Notes under the pieces: model-generated
What the model was told of the DNA's origin: nothing
The model's database searches: none
Seen by the model: only the letters and a program-made list of their open reading frames with translations
In this document: positions 1 through 10,778 of the stretch, piece after piece
Layout: every line of letters begins with the position of its first letter
Numbering within the stretch: position 1 is the stretch's first letter
Position numbers and translations under genes: made by a program
DNA from: Limanda limanda
Lineage: Eukaryota; Chordata; Actinopteri; Pleuronectiformes; Pleuronectidae
Length of the DNA stretch: 64,000 bases
NCBI RefSeq assembly: GCF_963576545.1
Contig: NW_026870590.1
Location: 62,001 to 126,000, forward strand
Reading direction: 5' to 3'

Positions 1-21
1 TTTGTGAAGGTCGGAGAGACT
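1..21 (+). repeat. Partial monomer, left edge (last 21 bp of the shared 3' module)
   Basis: These 21 bases equal the end of the 43-bp module that closes both A and B. It cannot be told which monomer they belong to. Since every other B in the window is preceded by an A, it is probably an A. Confidence 0.9.
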
Positions 22-88
22 TGGAAAGTGGTTGCATCTGGACTAATTTGGGTCCTGCGGATCGATTGGTACCATCCCCGAGCTTGTA

Positions 89-107
89 CGACCTTCGGAA
101 GAGGTCG
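89..107 (+). other. Hairpin-forming inverted repeat in monomer B (type example)
   Basis: CGACCT and AGGTCG pair perfectly (6 bp) around a 7-base loop, at bases 68-86 of B. The 3' arm begins the B-specific middle. At about 36529 one B copy has two adjacent substitutions (AGGGAG for AGGTCG) that destroy the stem. No function is known. Confidence 0.5.
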
Positions 108-133
108 ACCGACGAAATTCCCCCAAATCTGAG

Positions 134-176
134 GAGATATTCTTGAATAACTTTTTTTGTGAAGGTCGGAGAGACT
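134..176 (+). repeat. 43-bp 3' module common to A and B (type example in B)
   Basis: The last 43 bp of B, beginning GAGATATTCTTG and holding a T7 run, are the same as the last 43 bp of A (297-339 in the first A). The match is essentially complete in all copies apart from scattered single changes, although the rest of the two monomers has diverged. It is the only part repeated in every monomer, every 155-163 bp. Confidence 0.9.
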
Positions 177-211
177 TGCAAGTAGGCTCTACCCCCACTA
201 AATGGGGTTGC

Positions 212-241
212 GCGCATCGATCGGTACCATCCTTGAGCTTC
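212..241 (+). other. Conserved palindrome-rich core shared by A and B (type example)
   Basis: Bases 40-64 of A and B match at 22 of 25 positions, against 22 of 39 in the preceding stretch. In A the core and the bases just before it overlap GCGCGC, ATCGAT, CGATCG and GGTACC. In B they overlap ATCGAT and GGTACC. This is the best-kept part of the diverged 5' module, so it is the first candidate for a bound site or a structural constraint. It does not match the CENP-B box. Confidence 0.5.
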
Positions 242-255
242 TCCGACTTTCGGAA

Positions 256-276
256 GGGTTAGGGTTAGGGTTAGGG
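256..276 (+). repeat. Interstitial telomeric tract, long form (type example)
   Basis: GGG followed by three TTAGGG hexamers, 21 bp, in the A-specific middle. This form is in 271 of 295 complete A monomers. The four GGG runs with 3-nt loops satisfy the usual pattern for an intramolecular three-tetrad G-quadruplex on the plus strand. It also holds two TTAGGGTTA sites, the half-site known to be bound by the Myb domains of vertebrate TRF1 and TRF2. Binding here is inference. Point changes break one G run in a few copies (32514, 34601, 44404; 38632, 41527 and near 57121). Confidence 0.95.
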
Positions 277-351
277 ATGAAAGCACATAGGAGAAAGAGA
301 TATTCTTGAATAACTTTTTTTGTGAAGGTCGGAGAGACTTGCAAGTAGGCT

Positions 352-373
352 CTACCCCCACTAAATGGGGTAG
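352..373 (+). other. Hairpin-forming inverted repeat in monomer A (type example)
   Basis: CTACCCC and GGGGTAG form a perfect 7-bp stem around an 8-base loop (CACTAAAT), at bases 13-34 of A. Several recurrent A variants fall in the arms: GGGGTTG, CTGCCCC, CTACTCC, TTTACCC, ATGTGG. Most weaken the stem or leave a G-T wobble. The inverted repeat is plain in the sequence; extrusion or a role in RNA is not shown. Confidence 0.6.
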
Positions 374-581
374 CGCGCATCGATCGGTACCATCCTTGAG
401 CTTCTCCGACTTTCGGAAGGGTTAGGGTTAGGGTTAGGGATGAAAGCACATAGGAGAAAGAGATATTCTTGAATAACTTTTTTTGTGAAGGTCGGAGAGA
501 CTTGCAAGTAGGCTCTACCCCCACTAAATGGGGTAGCGCGCATCGATCGGTACCATCCTTGAGCTTCTCCGACTTTCGGAA

Positions 582-596
582 GGGTTAGGGTTAGGG
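582..596 (+). repeat. Interstitial telomeric tract, short form (type example)
   Basis: GGG followed by only two TTAGGG hexamers, 15 bp. The A monomers with this form start at 503, 3399, 6132, 8547, 8704, 10467, 12547, 14473, 16717, 18960, 21366, 23936, 26669, 27470, 29714, 30515, 35808, 39510, 42405, 47388, 48670, 58480, 58637 and 61362. With three GGG runs it cannot form an intramolecular three-tetrad quadruplex alone. The length change is one hexamer exactly, as expected from slippage. Confidence 0.95.
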
Positions 597-1303
597 ATGA
601 AAGCACATAGGAGAAAGAGATATTCTTGAATAACTTTTTTTGTGAAGGTCGGAGAGACTTGCAAGTAGGCTCTACCCCCACTAAATGGGGTAGCGCGCAT
701 CGATCGGTACCATCCTTGAGCTTCTCCGACTTTCGGAAGGGTTAGGGTTAGGGTTAGGGATGAAAGCACATAGGAGAAAGAGATATTCTTGAATAACTTT
801 TTTTGTGAAGGTCGGAGAGACTTGGAAAGTGGTTGCATCTGGACTAATTTGGGTCCTGCGGATCGATTGGTACCATCCCCGAGCTTGTACGACCTTCGGA
901 AGAGGTCGACCGACGAAATTCCCCCAAATCTGAGGAGATATTCTTGAATAACTTTTTTTGTGAAGGTCGGAGAGACTTGCAAGTAGGCTCTACCCCCACT
1001 AAATGGGGTAGCGCACATCGATCGGTACCATCCTTGAGCTTCTCCGACTTTCGGAAGGGTTAGGGTTAGGGTTAGGGATGAAAGCACATAGGAGAAAGAG
1101 ATATTCTTGAATAACTTTTTTTGTGAAGGTCGGAGAGACTTGCAAGTAGGCTCTACCCCCACTAAATGGGGTAGCGCACATCGATCGGTACCATCCTTGA
1201 GCTTCTCCGACTTTCGGAAGGGTTAGGGTTAGGGTTAGGGATGAAAGCACATAGGAGAAAGAGATATTCTTGAATAACTTTTTTTGTGAAGGTCGGAGAG
1301 ACT

Positions 1304-3555
1304 TGCAAGTAGGCTCTACCCCCACTAAATGGGGTAGCGCGCATCGATCGGTACCATCCTTGAGCTTCTCCGACTTTCGGAAGGGTTAGGGTTAGGGTTA
1401 GGGATGAAAGCACATAGGAGAAAGAGATATTCTTGAATAACTTTTTTTGTGAAGGTCGGAGAGACTTGGAAAGTGGTTGCATCTGGACTAATTTGGGTCC
1501 TGCGGATCGATTGGTACCATCCCCGAGCTTGTACGACCTTCGGAAGAGGTCGACCGACGAAATTCCCCCAAATCTGAGGAGATATTCTTGAATAACTTTT
1601 TTTGTGAAGGTCGGAGAGACTTGCAAGTAGGCTCTACCCCCACTAAATGGGGTAGCGCACATCGATCGGTACCATCCTTGAGCTTCTCCGACTTTCGGAA
1701 GGGTTAGGGTTAGGGTTAGGGATGAAAGCACATAGGAGAAAGAGATATTCTTGAATAACTTTTTTTGTGAAGGTCGGAGAGACTTGCAAGTAGGCTCTAC
1801 CCCCACTAAATGGGGTAGCGCGCATCGATCGGTACCATCCTTGAGCTTCTCCGACTTTTGGAAGGGTTAGGGTTAGGGTTAGGGATGAAAGCACATAGGA
1901 GAAAGAGATATTCTTGAATAACTTTTTTTGTGAAGGTCGGAGAGACTTGCAAGTAGGCTCTACCCCCACTAAATGGGGTAGCACGCATCGATCGGTACCA
2001 TCCTTGAGCTTCTCCGACTTTCGGAAGGGTTAGGGTTAGGGTTAGGGATGAAAGCACATAGGAGAAAGAGATATTCTTGAATAACTTTTTTTGTGAAGGT
2101 CGGAGAGACTTGCAAGTAGGCTCTACCCCCACTAAATGGGGTAGCGCGCATCGATCGGTACCATCTTTGAGCTTCTCCGACTTTCGGAAGGGTTAGGGTT
2201 AGGGTTAGGGATGAAAGCACATAGGAGAAAGAGATATTCTTGAATAACTTTTTTTGTGAAGGTCGGAGAGACTTGCAAGTAGGCTTTACCCCCACTAAAT
2301 GGGGTAGCGCGCATCGATCGGTACCATCCTTGAGCTTCTCCGACTTTCGGAAGGGTTAGGGTTAGGGTTAGGGATGAAAGCACATAGGAGAAAGAGATAT
2401 TCTTGAATAACTTTTTTTGTGAAGGTCGGAGAGACTTGGAAAGTGGTTGCATCTGGACTAATTTGGGTCCTGCGGATCGATTGGTACCATCCCCGAGCTT
2501 GTACGACCTTCGGAAGAGGTCGACCGACGAAATTCCCCCAAATCTGAGGAGATATTCTTGAATAACTTTTTTTGTGAAGGTCGGAGAGACTTGCAAGTAG
2601 GCTCTACCCCCACTAAATGGGGTAGCGCACATCGATCGGTACCATCCTTGAGCTTCTCCGACTTTCGGAAGGGTTAGGGTTAGGGTTAGGGATGAAAGCA
2701 CATAGGAGAAAGAGATATTCTTGAATAACTTTTTTTGTGAAGGTCGGAGAGACTTGCAAGTAGGCTCTACCCCCACTAAATGGGGTAGCGCGCATCGATC
2801 GGTACCATCCTTGAGCTTCTCCGACTTTCGGAAGGGTTAGGGTTAGGGTTAGGGATGAAAGCACATAGGAGAAAGAGATATTCTTGAATAACTTTTTTTG
2901 TGAAGGTCGGAGAGACTTGGAAAGTGGTTGCATCTGGACTAATTTGGGTCCTGCGGATCGATTGGTACCATCCCCGAGCTTGTACGACCTTCGGAAGAGG
3001 TCGACCGACGAAATTCCCCCAAATCTGAGGAGATATTCTTGAATAACTTTTTTTGTGAAGGTCGGAGAGACTTGCAAGTAGGCTCTACCCCCACTAAATG
3101 GGGTAGCGCACATCGATCGGTACCATCCTTGAGCTTCTCCGACTTTCGGAAGGGTTAGGGTTAGGGTTAGGGATGAAAGCACATAGGAGAAAGAGATATT
3201 CTTGAATAACTTTTTTTGTGAAGGTCGGAGAGACTTGCAAGTAGGCTCTACCCCCACTAAATGGGGTAGCGCGCATCGATCGGTACCATCCTTGAGCTTC
3301 TCCGACTTTTGGAAGGGTTAGGGTTAGGGTTAGGGATGAAAGCACATAGGAGAAAGAGATATTCTTGAATAACTTTTTTTGTGAAGGTCGGAGAGACTTG
3401 CAAGTAGGCTCTACCCCCACTAAATGGGGTAGCGCGCATCGATCGGTACCATCCTTGAGCTTCTCCGACTTTCGGAAGGGTTAGGGTTAGGGATGAAAGC
3501 ACATAGGAGAAAGAGATATTCTTGAATAACTTTTTTTGTGAAGGTCGGAGAGACT
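1304..3555 (+). repeat. HOR segment E, copy 1 (2252 bp, 14 monomers)
   Basis: Order: AB, four A, AB, A, AB, two A, short A. The same order and length recur at 6452-8703, 5148 bp away. The private change TTTTGG for TTTCGG at 1859 and 3310 lines up with 7007 and 8458 at the same offset. Confidence 0.8.
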
Positions 3556-6451
3556 TGCAAGTAGGCTCTACCCCCACTAAATGGGGTAGCGCACATCGAT
3601 CGGTACCATCCTTGAGCTTCTCCGACTTTCGGAAGGGTTAGGGTTAGGGTTAGGGATGAAAGCACATAGGAGAAAGAGATATTCTTGAATAACTTTTTTT
3701 GTGAAGGTCGGAGAGACTTGCAAGTAGGCTCTACCCCCACTAAATGGGGTAACGCGCATCGATCGGTACCATCCTTGAGCTTCTCCGACTTTCGGAAGGG
3801 TTAGGGTTAGGGTTAGGGATGAAAGCACATAGGAGAAAGAGATATTCTTGAATAACTTTTTTTGTGAAGGTCGGAGAGACTTGGAAAGTGGTTGCATCTG
3901 GACTAATTTGGGTCCTGCGGATCGATTGGTACCATCCCCGAGCTTGTACGACCTTCGGAAGAGGTCGACCGACGAAATTCCCCCAAATCTGAGGAGATAT
4001 TCTTGAATAACTTTTTTTGTGAAGGTCGGAGAGACTTGCAAGTAGGCTCTACCCCCACTAAATGGGGTTGCGCGCATCGATCGGTACCATCCTTGAGCTT
4101 CTCCGACTTTCGGAAGGGTTAGGGTTAGGGTTAGGGATGAAAGCACATAGGAGAAAGAGATATTCTTGAATAACTTTTTTTGTGAAGGTCGGAGAGACTT
4201 GCAAGTAGGCTCTACCCCCACTAAATGGGGTAGCGCGCATCGATCGGTACCATCCTTGAGCTTCTCCGACTTTCGGAAGGGTTAGGGTTAGGGTTAGGGA
4301 TGAAAGCACATAGGAGAAAGAGATATTCTTGAATAACTTTTTTTGTGAAGGTCGGAGAGACTTGCAAGTAGGCTCTACCCCCACTAAATGGGGTAGCGCA
4401 CATCGATCGGTACCATCCTTGAGCTTCTCCGACTTTCGGAAGGGTTAGGGTTAGGGTTAGGGATGAAAGCACATAGGAGAAAGAGATATTCTTGAATAAC
4501 TTTTTTTGTGAAGGTCGGAGAGACTTGCAAGTAGGCTCTACCCCCACTAAATGGGGTAGCGCGCATCGATCGGTACCATCCTTGAGCTTCTCCGACTTTC
4601 GGAAGGGTTAGGGTTAGGGTTAGGGATGAAAGCACATAGGAGAAAGAGATATTCTTGAATAACTTTTTTTGTGAAGGTCGGAGAGACTTGAAAAGTGGTT
4701 GCATCTGGACTAATTTGGGTCCTGCGAATCGATTGGTACCATCCCCGAGCTTGTACGACCTTCGGAAGAGGTCGACCGACGAAATTCCCCCAAATCTGAG
4801 GAGATATTCTTGAATAACTTTTTTTGTGAAGGTCGGAGAGACTTGCAAGTAGGCTCTACCCCCACTAAATGGGGTAGCGCACATCGATCGGTACCATCCT
4901 TGAGCTTCTCCGACTTTCGGAAGGGTTAGGGTTAGGGTTAGGGATGAAAGCACATAGGAGAAAGAGATATTCTTGAATAACTTTTTTTGTGAAGGTCGGA
5001 GAGACTTGCAAGTAGGCTCTACCCCCACTAAATGGGGTAGCGCGCATCGATCGGTACCATCCTTGAGCTTCTCCGACTTTCGGAAGGGTTAGGGTTAGGG
5101 TTAGGGATGAAAGCACATAGGAGAAAGAGATATTCTTGAATAACTTTTTTTGTGAAGGTCGGAGAGACTTGGAAAGTGGTTGCATCTGGACTAATTTGGG
5201 TCCTGCGGATCGATTGGTACCATCCCCGAGCTTGTACGACCTTCGGAAGAGGTCGACCGACGAAATTCCCCCAAATCTGAGGAGATATTCTTGAATAACT
5301 TTTTTTGTGAAGGTCGGAGAGACTTGCAAGTAGGCTCTACACCCACTAAATGGGGTAGCGCGCATCGATCGGTACCATCCTTGAGCTTCTCCGACTTTCG
5401 GAAGGGTTAGGGTTAGGGTTAGGGATGAAAGCACATAGGAGAAAGAGATATTCTTGAATAACTTTTTTTGTGAAGGTCGGAGAGACTTGCAAGTAGGCTC
5501 TACCCCCACTAAATGGGGTAGCGCGCATCGATCGGTACCATCCTTGAGCTTCTCCGACTTTCGGAAGGGTTAGGGTTAGGGTTAGGGATGAAAGCACATA
5601 GGAGAAAGAGATATTCTTGAATAACTTTTTTTGTGAAGGTCGGAGAGACTTGGAAAGTGGTTGCATCTGGACTAATTTGGGTCCTGCGGATCGATTGGTA
5701 CCATCCCCGAGCTTGTACGACCTTCGGAAGAGGTCGACCGACGAAATTCCCCCAAATCTGAGGAGATATTCTTGAATAACTTTTTTTGTGAAGGTCGGAG
5801 AGACTTGCAAGTAGGCTCTACCCCCACTAAATGGGGTAGCGCACATCGATCGGTACCATCCTTGAGCTTCTCCGACTTTCGGAAGGGTTAGGGTTAGGGT
5901 TAGGGATGAAAGCACATAGGAGAAAGAGATATTCTTGAATAACTTTTTTTGTGAAGGTCGGAGAGACTTGCAAGTAGGCTCTACCCCCACTAAATGGGGT
6001 AGCGCGCATCGATCGGTACCATCCTTGAGCTTCTCCGACTTTCGGAAGGGTTAGGGTTAGGGTTAGGGATGAAAGCACATAGGAGAAAGAGATATTCTTG
6101 AATAACTTTTTTTGTGAAGGTCGGAGAGACTTGCACGTAGGCTCTACCCCCACTAAATGGGGTAGCGCGCATCGATCGGTACCATCCTTGAGCTTCTCCG
6201 ACTTTCGGAAGGGTTAGGGTTAGGGATGAAAGCACATAGGAGAAAGAGATATTCTTGAATAACTTTTTTTGTGAAGGTCGGAGAGACTTGCAAGTAGGCT
6301 CTACCCCCACTAAATGGGGTAGCGCACATCGATCGGTACCATCCTTGAGCTTCTCCGACTTTCGGAAGGGTTAGGGTTAGGGTTAGGGATGAAAGCACAT
6401 AGGAGAAAGAGATATTCTTGAATAACTTTTTTTGTGAAGGTCGGAGAGACT

Positions 6452-8703
6452 TGCAAGTAGGCTCTACCCCCACTAAATGGGGTAGCGCGCATCGATCGGT
6501 ACCATCCTTGAGCTTCTCCGACTTTCGGAAGGGTTAGGGTTAGGGTTAGGGATGAAAGCACATAGGAGAAAGAGATATTCTTGAATAACTTTTTTTGTGA
6601 AGGTCGGAGAGACTTGGAAAGTGGTTGCATCTGGACTAATTTGGGTCTTGCTGATCGATTGGTACCATCCCCGAGCTTGTACGACCTTCGGAAGAGGTCG
6701 ACCGACGAAATTCCCCCAAATCTGAGGAGATATTCTTGAATAACTTTTTTTGTGAAGGTCGGAGAGACTTGCAAGTAGGCTCTACCCCCACTAAATGGGG
6801 TAGCGCACATCGATCGGTACCATCCTTGAGCTTCTCCGACTTTCGGAAGGGTTAGGGTTAGGGTTAGGGATGAAAGCACATAGGAGAAAGAGATATTCTT
6901 GAATAACTTTTTTTGTGAAGGTCGGAGAGACTTGCAAGTAGGCTCTACCCCCACTAAATGGGGTAGCGCGCATCGATCGGTACCATCCTTGAGCTTCTCC
7001 GACTTTTGGAAGGGTTAGGGTTAGGGTTAGGGATGAAAGCACATAGGAGAAAGAGATATTCTTGAATAACTTTTTTTGTGAAGGTCGGAGAGACTTGCAA
7101 GTAGGCTTTACCCCCACTAAATGGGGTAGCGCGCATCGATCGGTACCATCCTTGAGCTTCTCCGACTTTCGGAAGGGTTAGGGTTAGGGTTAGGGATGAA
7201 AGCACATAGGAGAAAGAGATATTCTTGAATAACTTTTTTTGTGAAGGTCGGAGAGACTTGCAAGTAGGCTCTACCCCCACTAAATGGGGTAGCGCGCATC
7301 GATCGGTACCATCCTTGAGCTTCTCCGACTTTCGGAAGGGTTAGGGTTAGGGTTAGGGATGAAAGCACATAGGAGAAAGAGATATTCTTGAATAACTTTT
7401 TTTGTGAAGGTCGGAGAGACTTGCAAGTAGGCTCTACCCCCACTAAATGGGGTAGCGCGCATCGATCGGTACCATCCTTGAGCTTCTCCGACTTTCGGAA
7501 GGGTTAGGGTTAGGGTTAGGGATGAAAGCACATAGGAGAAAGAGATATTCTTGAATAACTTTTTTTGTGAAGGTCGGAGAGACTTGGAAAGTGGTTGCAT
7601 CTGGACTAATTTGGGTCCTGCAGATCGATTGGTACCATCCCCGAGCTTGTACGACCTTCGGAAGAGGTCGACCGACGAAATTCCCCCAAATCTGAGGAGA
7701 TATTCTTGAATAACTTTTTTTGTGAAGGTCGGAGAGACTTGCAAGTAGGCTCTACCCCCACTAAATGGGGTAGCGCACATCGATCGGTACCATCCTTGAG
7801 CTTCTCCGACTTTCGGAAGGGTTAGGGTTAGGGTTAGGGATGAAAGCACATAGGAGAAAGAGATATTCTTGAATAACTTTTTTTGTGAAGGTCGGAGAGA
7901 CTTGCAAGTAGGCTCTACCCCCACTAAATGGGGTAGCGCGCATCGATCGGTACCATCCTTGAGCTTCTCCGACTTTCGGAAGGGTTAGGGTTAGGGTTAG
8001 GGATGAAAGCACATAGGAGAAAGAGATATTCTTGAATAACTTTTTTTGTGAAGGTCGGAGAGACTTGGAAAGTGGTTGCATCTGGACTAATTTGGGTCCT
8101 GCGGATCGATTGGTACCATCCCCGAGCTTGTACGACCTTCGGAAGAGGTCGACCGACGAAATTCCCCCAAATCTGAGGAGATATTCTTGAATAACTTTTT
8201 TTGTGAAGGTCGGAGAGACTTGCAAGTAGGCTCTACCCCCACTAAATGGGGTAGCGCACATCGATCGGTACCATCCTTGAGCTTCTCCGACTTTCGGAAG
8301 GGTTAGGGTTAGGGTTAGGGATGAAAGCACATAGGAGAAAGAGATATTCTTGAATAACTTTTTTTGTGAAGGTCGGAGAGACTTGCAAGTAGGCTCTACC
8401 CCCACTAAATGGGGTAGCGCGCATCGATCGGTACCATCCTTGAGCTTCTCCGACTTTTGGAAGGGTTAGGGTTAGGGTTAGGGATGAAAGCACATAGGAG
8501 AAAGAGATATTCTTGAATAACTTTTTTTGTGAAGGTCGGAGAGACTTGCAAGTAGGCTCTACCCCCACTAAATGGGGTAGCGCGCATCGATCGGTACCAT
8601 CCTTGAGCTTCTCCGACTTTCGGAAGGGTTAGGGTTAGGGATGAAAGCACATAGGAGAAAGAGATATTCTTGAATAACTTTTTTTGTGAAGGTCGGAGAG
8701 ACT
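6452..8703 (+). repeat. HOR segment E, copy 2 (2252 bp, 14 monomers)
   Basis: Same monomer order as 1304-3555 and 56385-58636. Variants at 7007, 7108 and 8458 match 56940, 57041 and 58391, all at an offset of 49933 bp. It is followed by a second short A at 8704, as is the distant copy. Confidence 0.85.
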
Positions 8704-10778
8704 TGCAAGTAGGCTCTACCCCCACTAAATGGGGTAGCGCGCATCGATTGGTACCATCCTTGAGCTTCTCCGACTTTCGGAAGGGTTAGGGTTAGGGATG
8801 AAAGCACATAGGAGAAAGAGATATTCTTGAATAACTTTTTTTGTGAAGGTCGGAGAGACTTGCAAGTAGGCTCTACCCCCACTAAATGGGGTAGCGCGCA
8901 TCGATCGGTACCATCCTTGAGCTTCTCCGACTTTCGGAAGGGTTAGGGTTAGGGTTAGGGATGAAAGCACATAGGAGAAAGAGATATTCTTGAATAACTT
9001 TTTTTGTGAAGGTCGGAGAGACTTGCAAGTAGGCTCTACCCCCACTAAATGGGGTAGCGCGCATCGATCAGTACCATCCTTGAGCTTCTCCGACTTTCGG
9101 AAGGGTTAGGGTTAGGGTTAGGGATGAAAGCACATAGGAGAAAGAGATATTCTTGAATAACTTTTTTTGTGAAGGTCGGAGAGACTTGGAAAGTGGTTGC
9201 ATCTGGACTACTTTGGGTCCTGCGGATCGATTGATACCATCCCCGAGCTTGTACGACCTTCGGAAGAGGTCGACCGACGAAATTCCCCCAAATCTGAGGA
9301 GATATTCTTGAATAACTTTTTTTGTGAAGGTCGGAGAGACTTGCAAGTAGGCTCTACCCCCACTAAATGGGGTAGCGCACATCGATCGGTACCATCCTTG
9401 AGCTTCTCCGACTTTCGGAAGGGTTAGGGTTAGGGTTAGGGATGAAAGCACATAGGAGAAAGAGATATTCTTGAATAACTTTTTTTGTGAAGGTCGGAGA
9501 GACTTGCAAGTAGGCTCTACCCCCACTAAATGGGGTAGCGCGCATCGATCGGTACCATCCTTGAGCTTCTCCGACTTTCGGAAGGGTTAGGGTTAGGGTT
9601 AGGGATGAAAGCACATAGGAGAAAGAGATATTCTTGAATAACTTTTTTTGTGAAGGTCGGAGAGACTTGGAAAGTGGTTGCATCTGGACTAATTTGGGTC
9701 CTGCGGATCGATTGGTACCATCCCCGAGCTTGTACGACCTTCGGAAGAGGTCGACCGACGAAATTCCCCCAAATCTGAGGAGATATTCTTGAATAACTTT
9801 TTTTGTGAAGGTCGGAGAGACTTGCAAGTAGGCTCTACCCCCACTAAATGGGGTTGCGCGCATCGATCGGTACCATCCTTGAGCTTCTCCGACTTTCGGA
9901 AGGGTTAGGGTTAGGGTTAGGGATGAAAGCACATAGGAGAAAGAGATATTCTTGAATAACTTTTTTTGTGAAGGTCGGAGAGACTTGCAAGTAGGCTCTA
10001 CCCCCACTAAATGGGGTAGCGCGCATCGATCGGTACCATCCTTGAGCTTCTCCGACTTTCGGAAGGGTTAGGGTTAGGGTTAGGGATGAAAGCACATAGG
10101 AGAAAGAGATATTCTTGAATAACTTTTTTTGTGAAGGTCGGAGAGACTTGGAAAGTGGTTGCATCTGGACTAATTTGGGTCCTGCGGATCGATTGGTACC
10201 ATCCCCGAGCTTGTACGACCTTCGGAAGAGGTCGACCGACGAAATTCCCCCAAATCTGAGGAGATATTCTTGAATAACTTTTTTTGTGAAGGTCGGAGAG
10301 ACTTGCAAGTAGGCTCTACCCCCACTAAATGGGGTTGCGCGCATCGATCAGTACCATCCTTGAGCTTCTCCGACTTTCGGAAGGGTTAGGGTTAGGGTTA
10401 GGGATGAAAGCACATAGGAGAAAGAGATATTCTTGAATAACTTTTTTTGTGAAGGTCGGAGAGACTTGCAAGTAGGCTCTACCCCCACTAAATGGGGTAG
10501 CGCGCATCTAACGGTACCATCCTTGAGCTTCTCCGACTTTCGGAAGGGTTAGGGTTAGGGATGAAAGCACATAGGAGAAAGAGATATTCTTGAATAACTT
10601 TTTTTGTGAAGGTCGGAGAGACTTGGAAAGTGGTTGCATCTGGACTAATTTGGGTCCTGCGGATCGATTGGTACCATCCCCGAGCTTGTACGACCTTCGG
10701 AAGAGGTCGACCGACGAAATTCCCCCAAATCTGAGGAGATATTCTTGAATAACTTTTTTTGTGAAGGTCGGAGAGACT

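Larger units (their letters stand above)
22..176 (+). repeat. Monomer B, first copy (type example, 155 bp)
   Basis: B has three parts. Bases 1-80 match the start of A without gaps at 57 of 80 positions. Bases 81-112 are specific to B and hold a SalI-type GTCGAC palindrome and a C5 run. Bases 113-155 are identical to the last 43 bp of A. B has nine CpG sites and no TTAGGG. It carries ATCGAT and GGTACC in the conserved core. In all 103 copies B is followed by A. Observed B subtypes include T for G in the TTTGGGTCC segment (for example at 28300), GGTCTG in place of GGTCGG at the end, CCGCGAG for CCCCGAG (42936, 45031, 46319), and CTTCGAAAG for CTTCGGAAG. Confidence 0.97.
177..339 (+). repeat. 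Monomer A, first copy (type example, 163 bp)
   Basis: A has three parts. Bases 1-80 are the diverged module shared with B. Bases 81-120 are specific to A; most of the telomere-motif tract lies here (full tract bases 80-100), followed by an AT/GA-rich stretch. Bases 121-163 are identical to the end of B. Bases 13-34 can form a hairpin, and bases 36-52 are a cluster of palindromes (GCGCGC, ATCGAT, CGATCG, GGTACC). There are seven CpG sites. This copy carries GGGGTTG rather than the commoner GGGGTAG, a subtype found mostly in the A that directly follows a B. Confidence 0.97.
22..9667 (+). repeat. Array region 1: GCGCAC-subtype domain
   Basis: B monomers start at 22, 823, 1467, 2437, 2918, 3882, 4689, 5170, 5651, 6615, 7585, 8066 and 9187. 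The numbers of A after each are 4,3,5,2,5,4,2,2,5,5,2,6,2. Many A copies here have GCGCAC in place of GCGCGC (first at 1015), most often the A right after a B. This subtype is nearly absent from about 9.7 to 51.5 kb and returns after that. The CTGCCCC subtype typical of region 2 is absent. Confidence 0.8.

Noticed and set aside
89..125. CENP-B box in the B-specific middle
   Set aside because: The reverse strand has TTTCGTCGGTCG, which shares a TTCG but lacks the required later positions (A and CGGG) of the 17-bp box.
134..176. RNA polymerase III terminator (T7 run) with an upstream small RNA gene
   Set aside because: The T run is present in every monomer, but I found no convincing box A and box B or tRNA-like fold upstream.
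256..276. A true chromosome end
   Set aside because: Tracts are only 15-21 bp, embedded in every A monomer, and never extend into a long pure TTAGGG array within the window.
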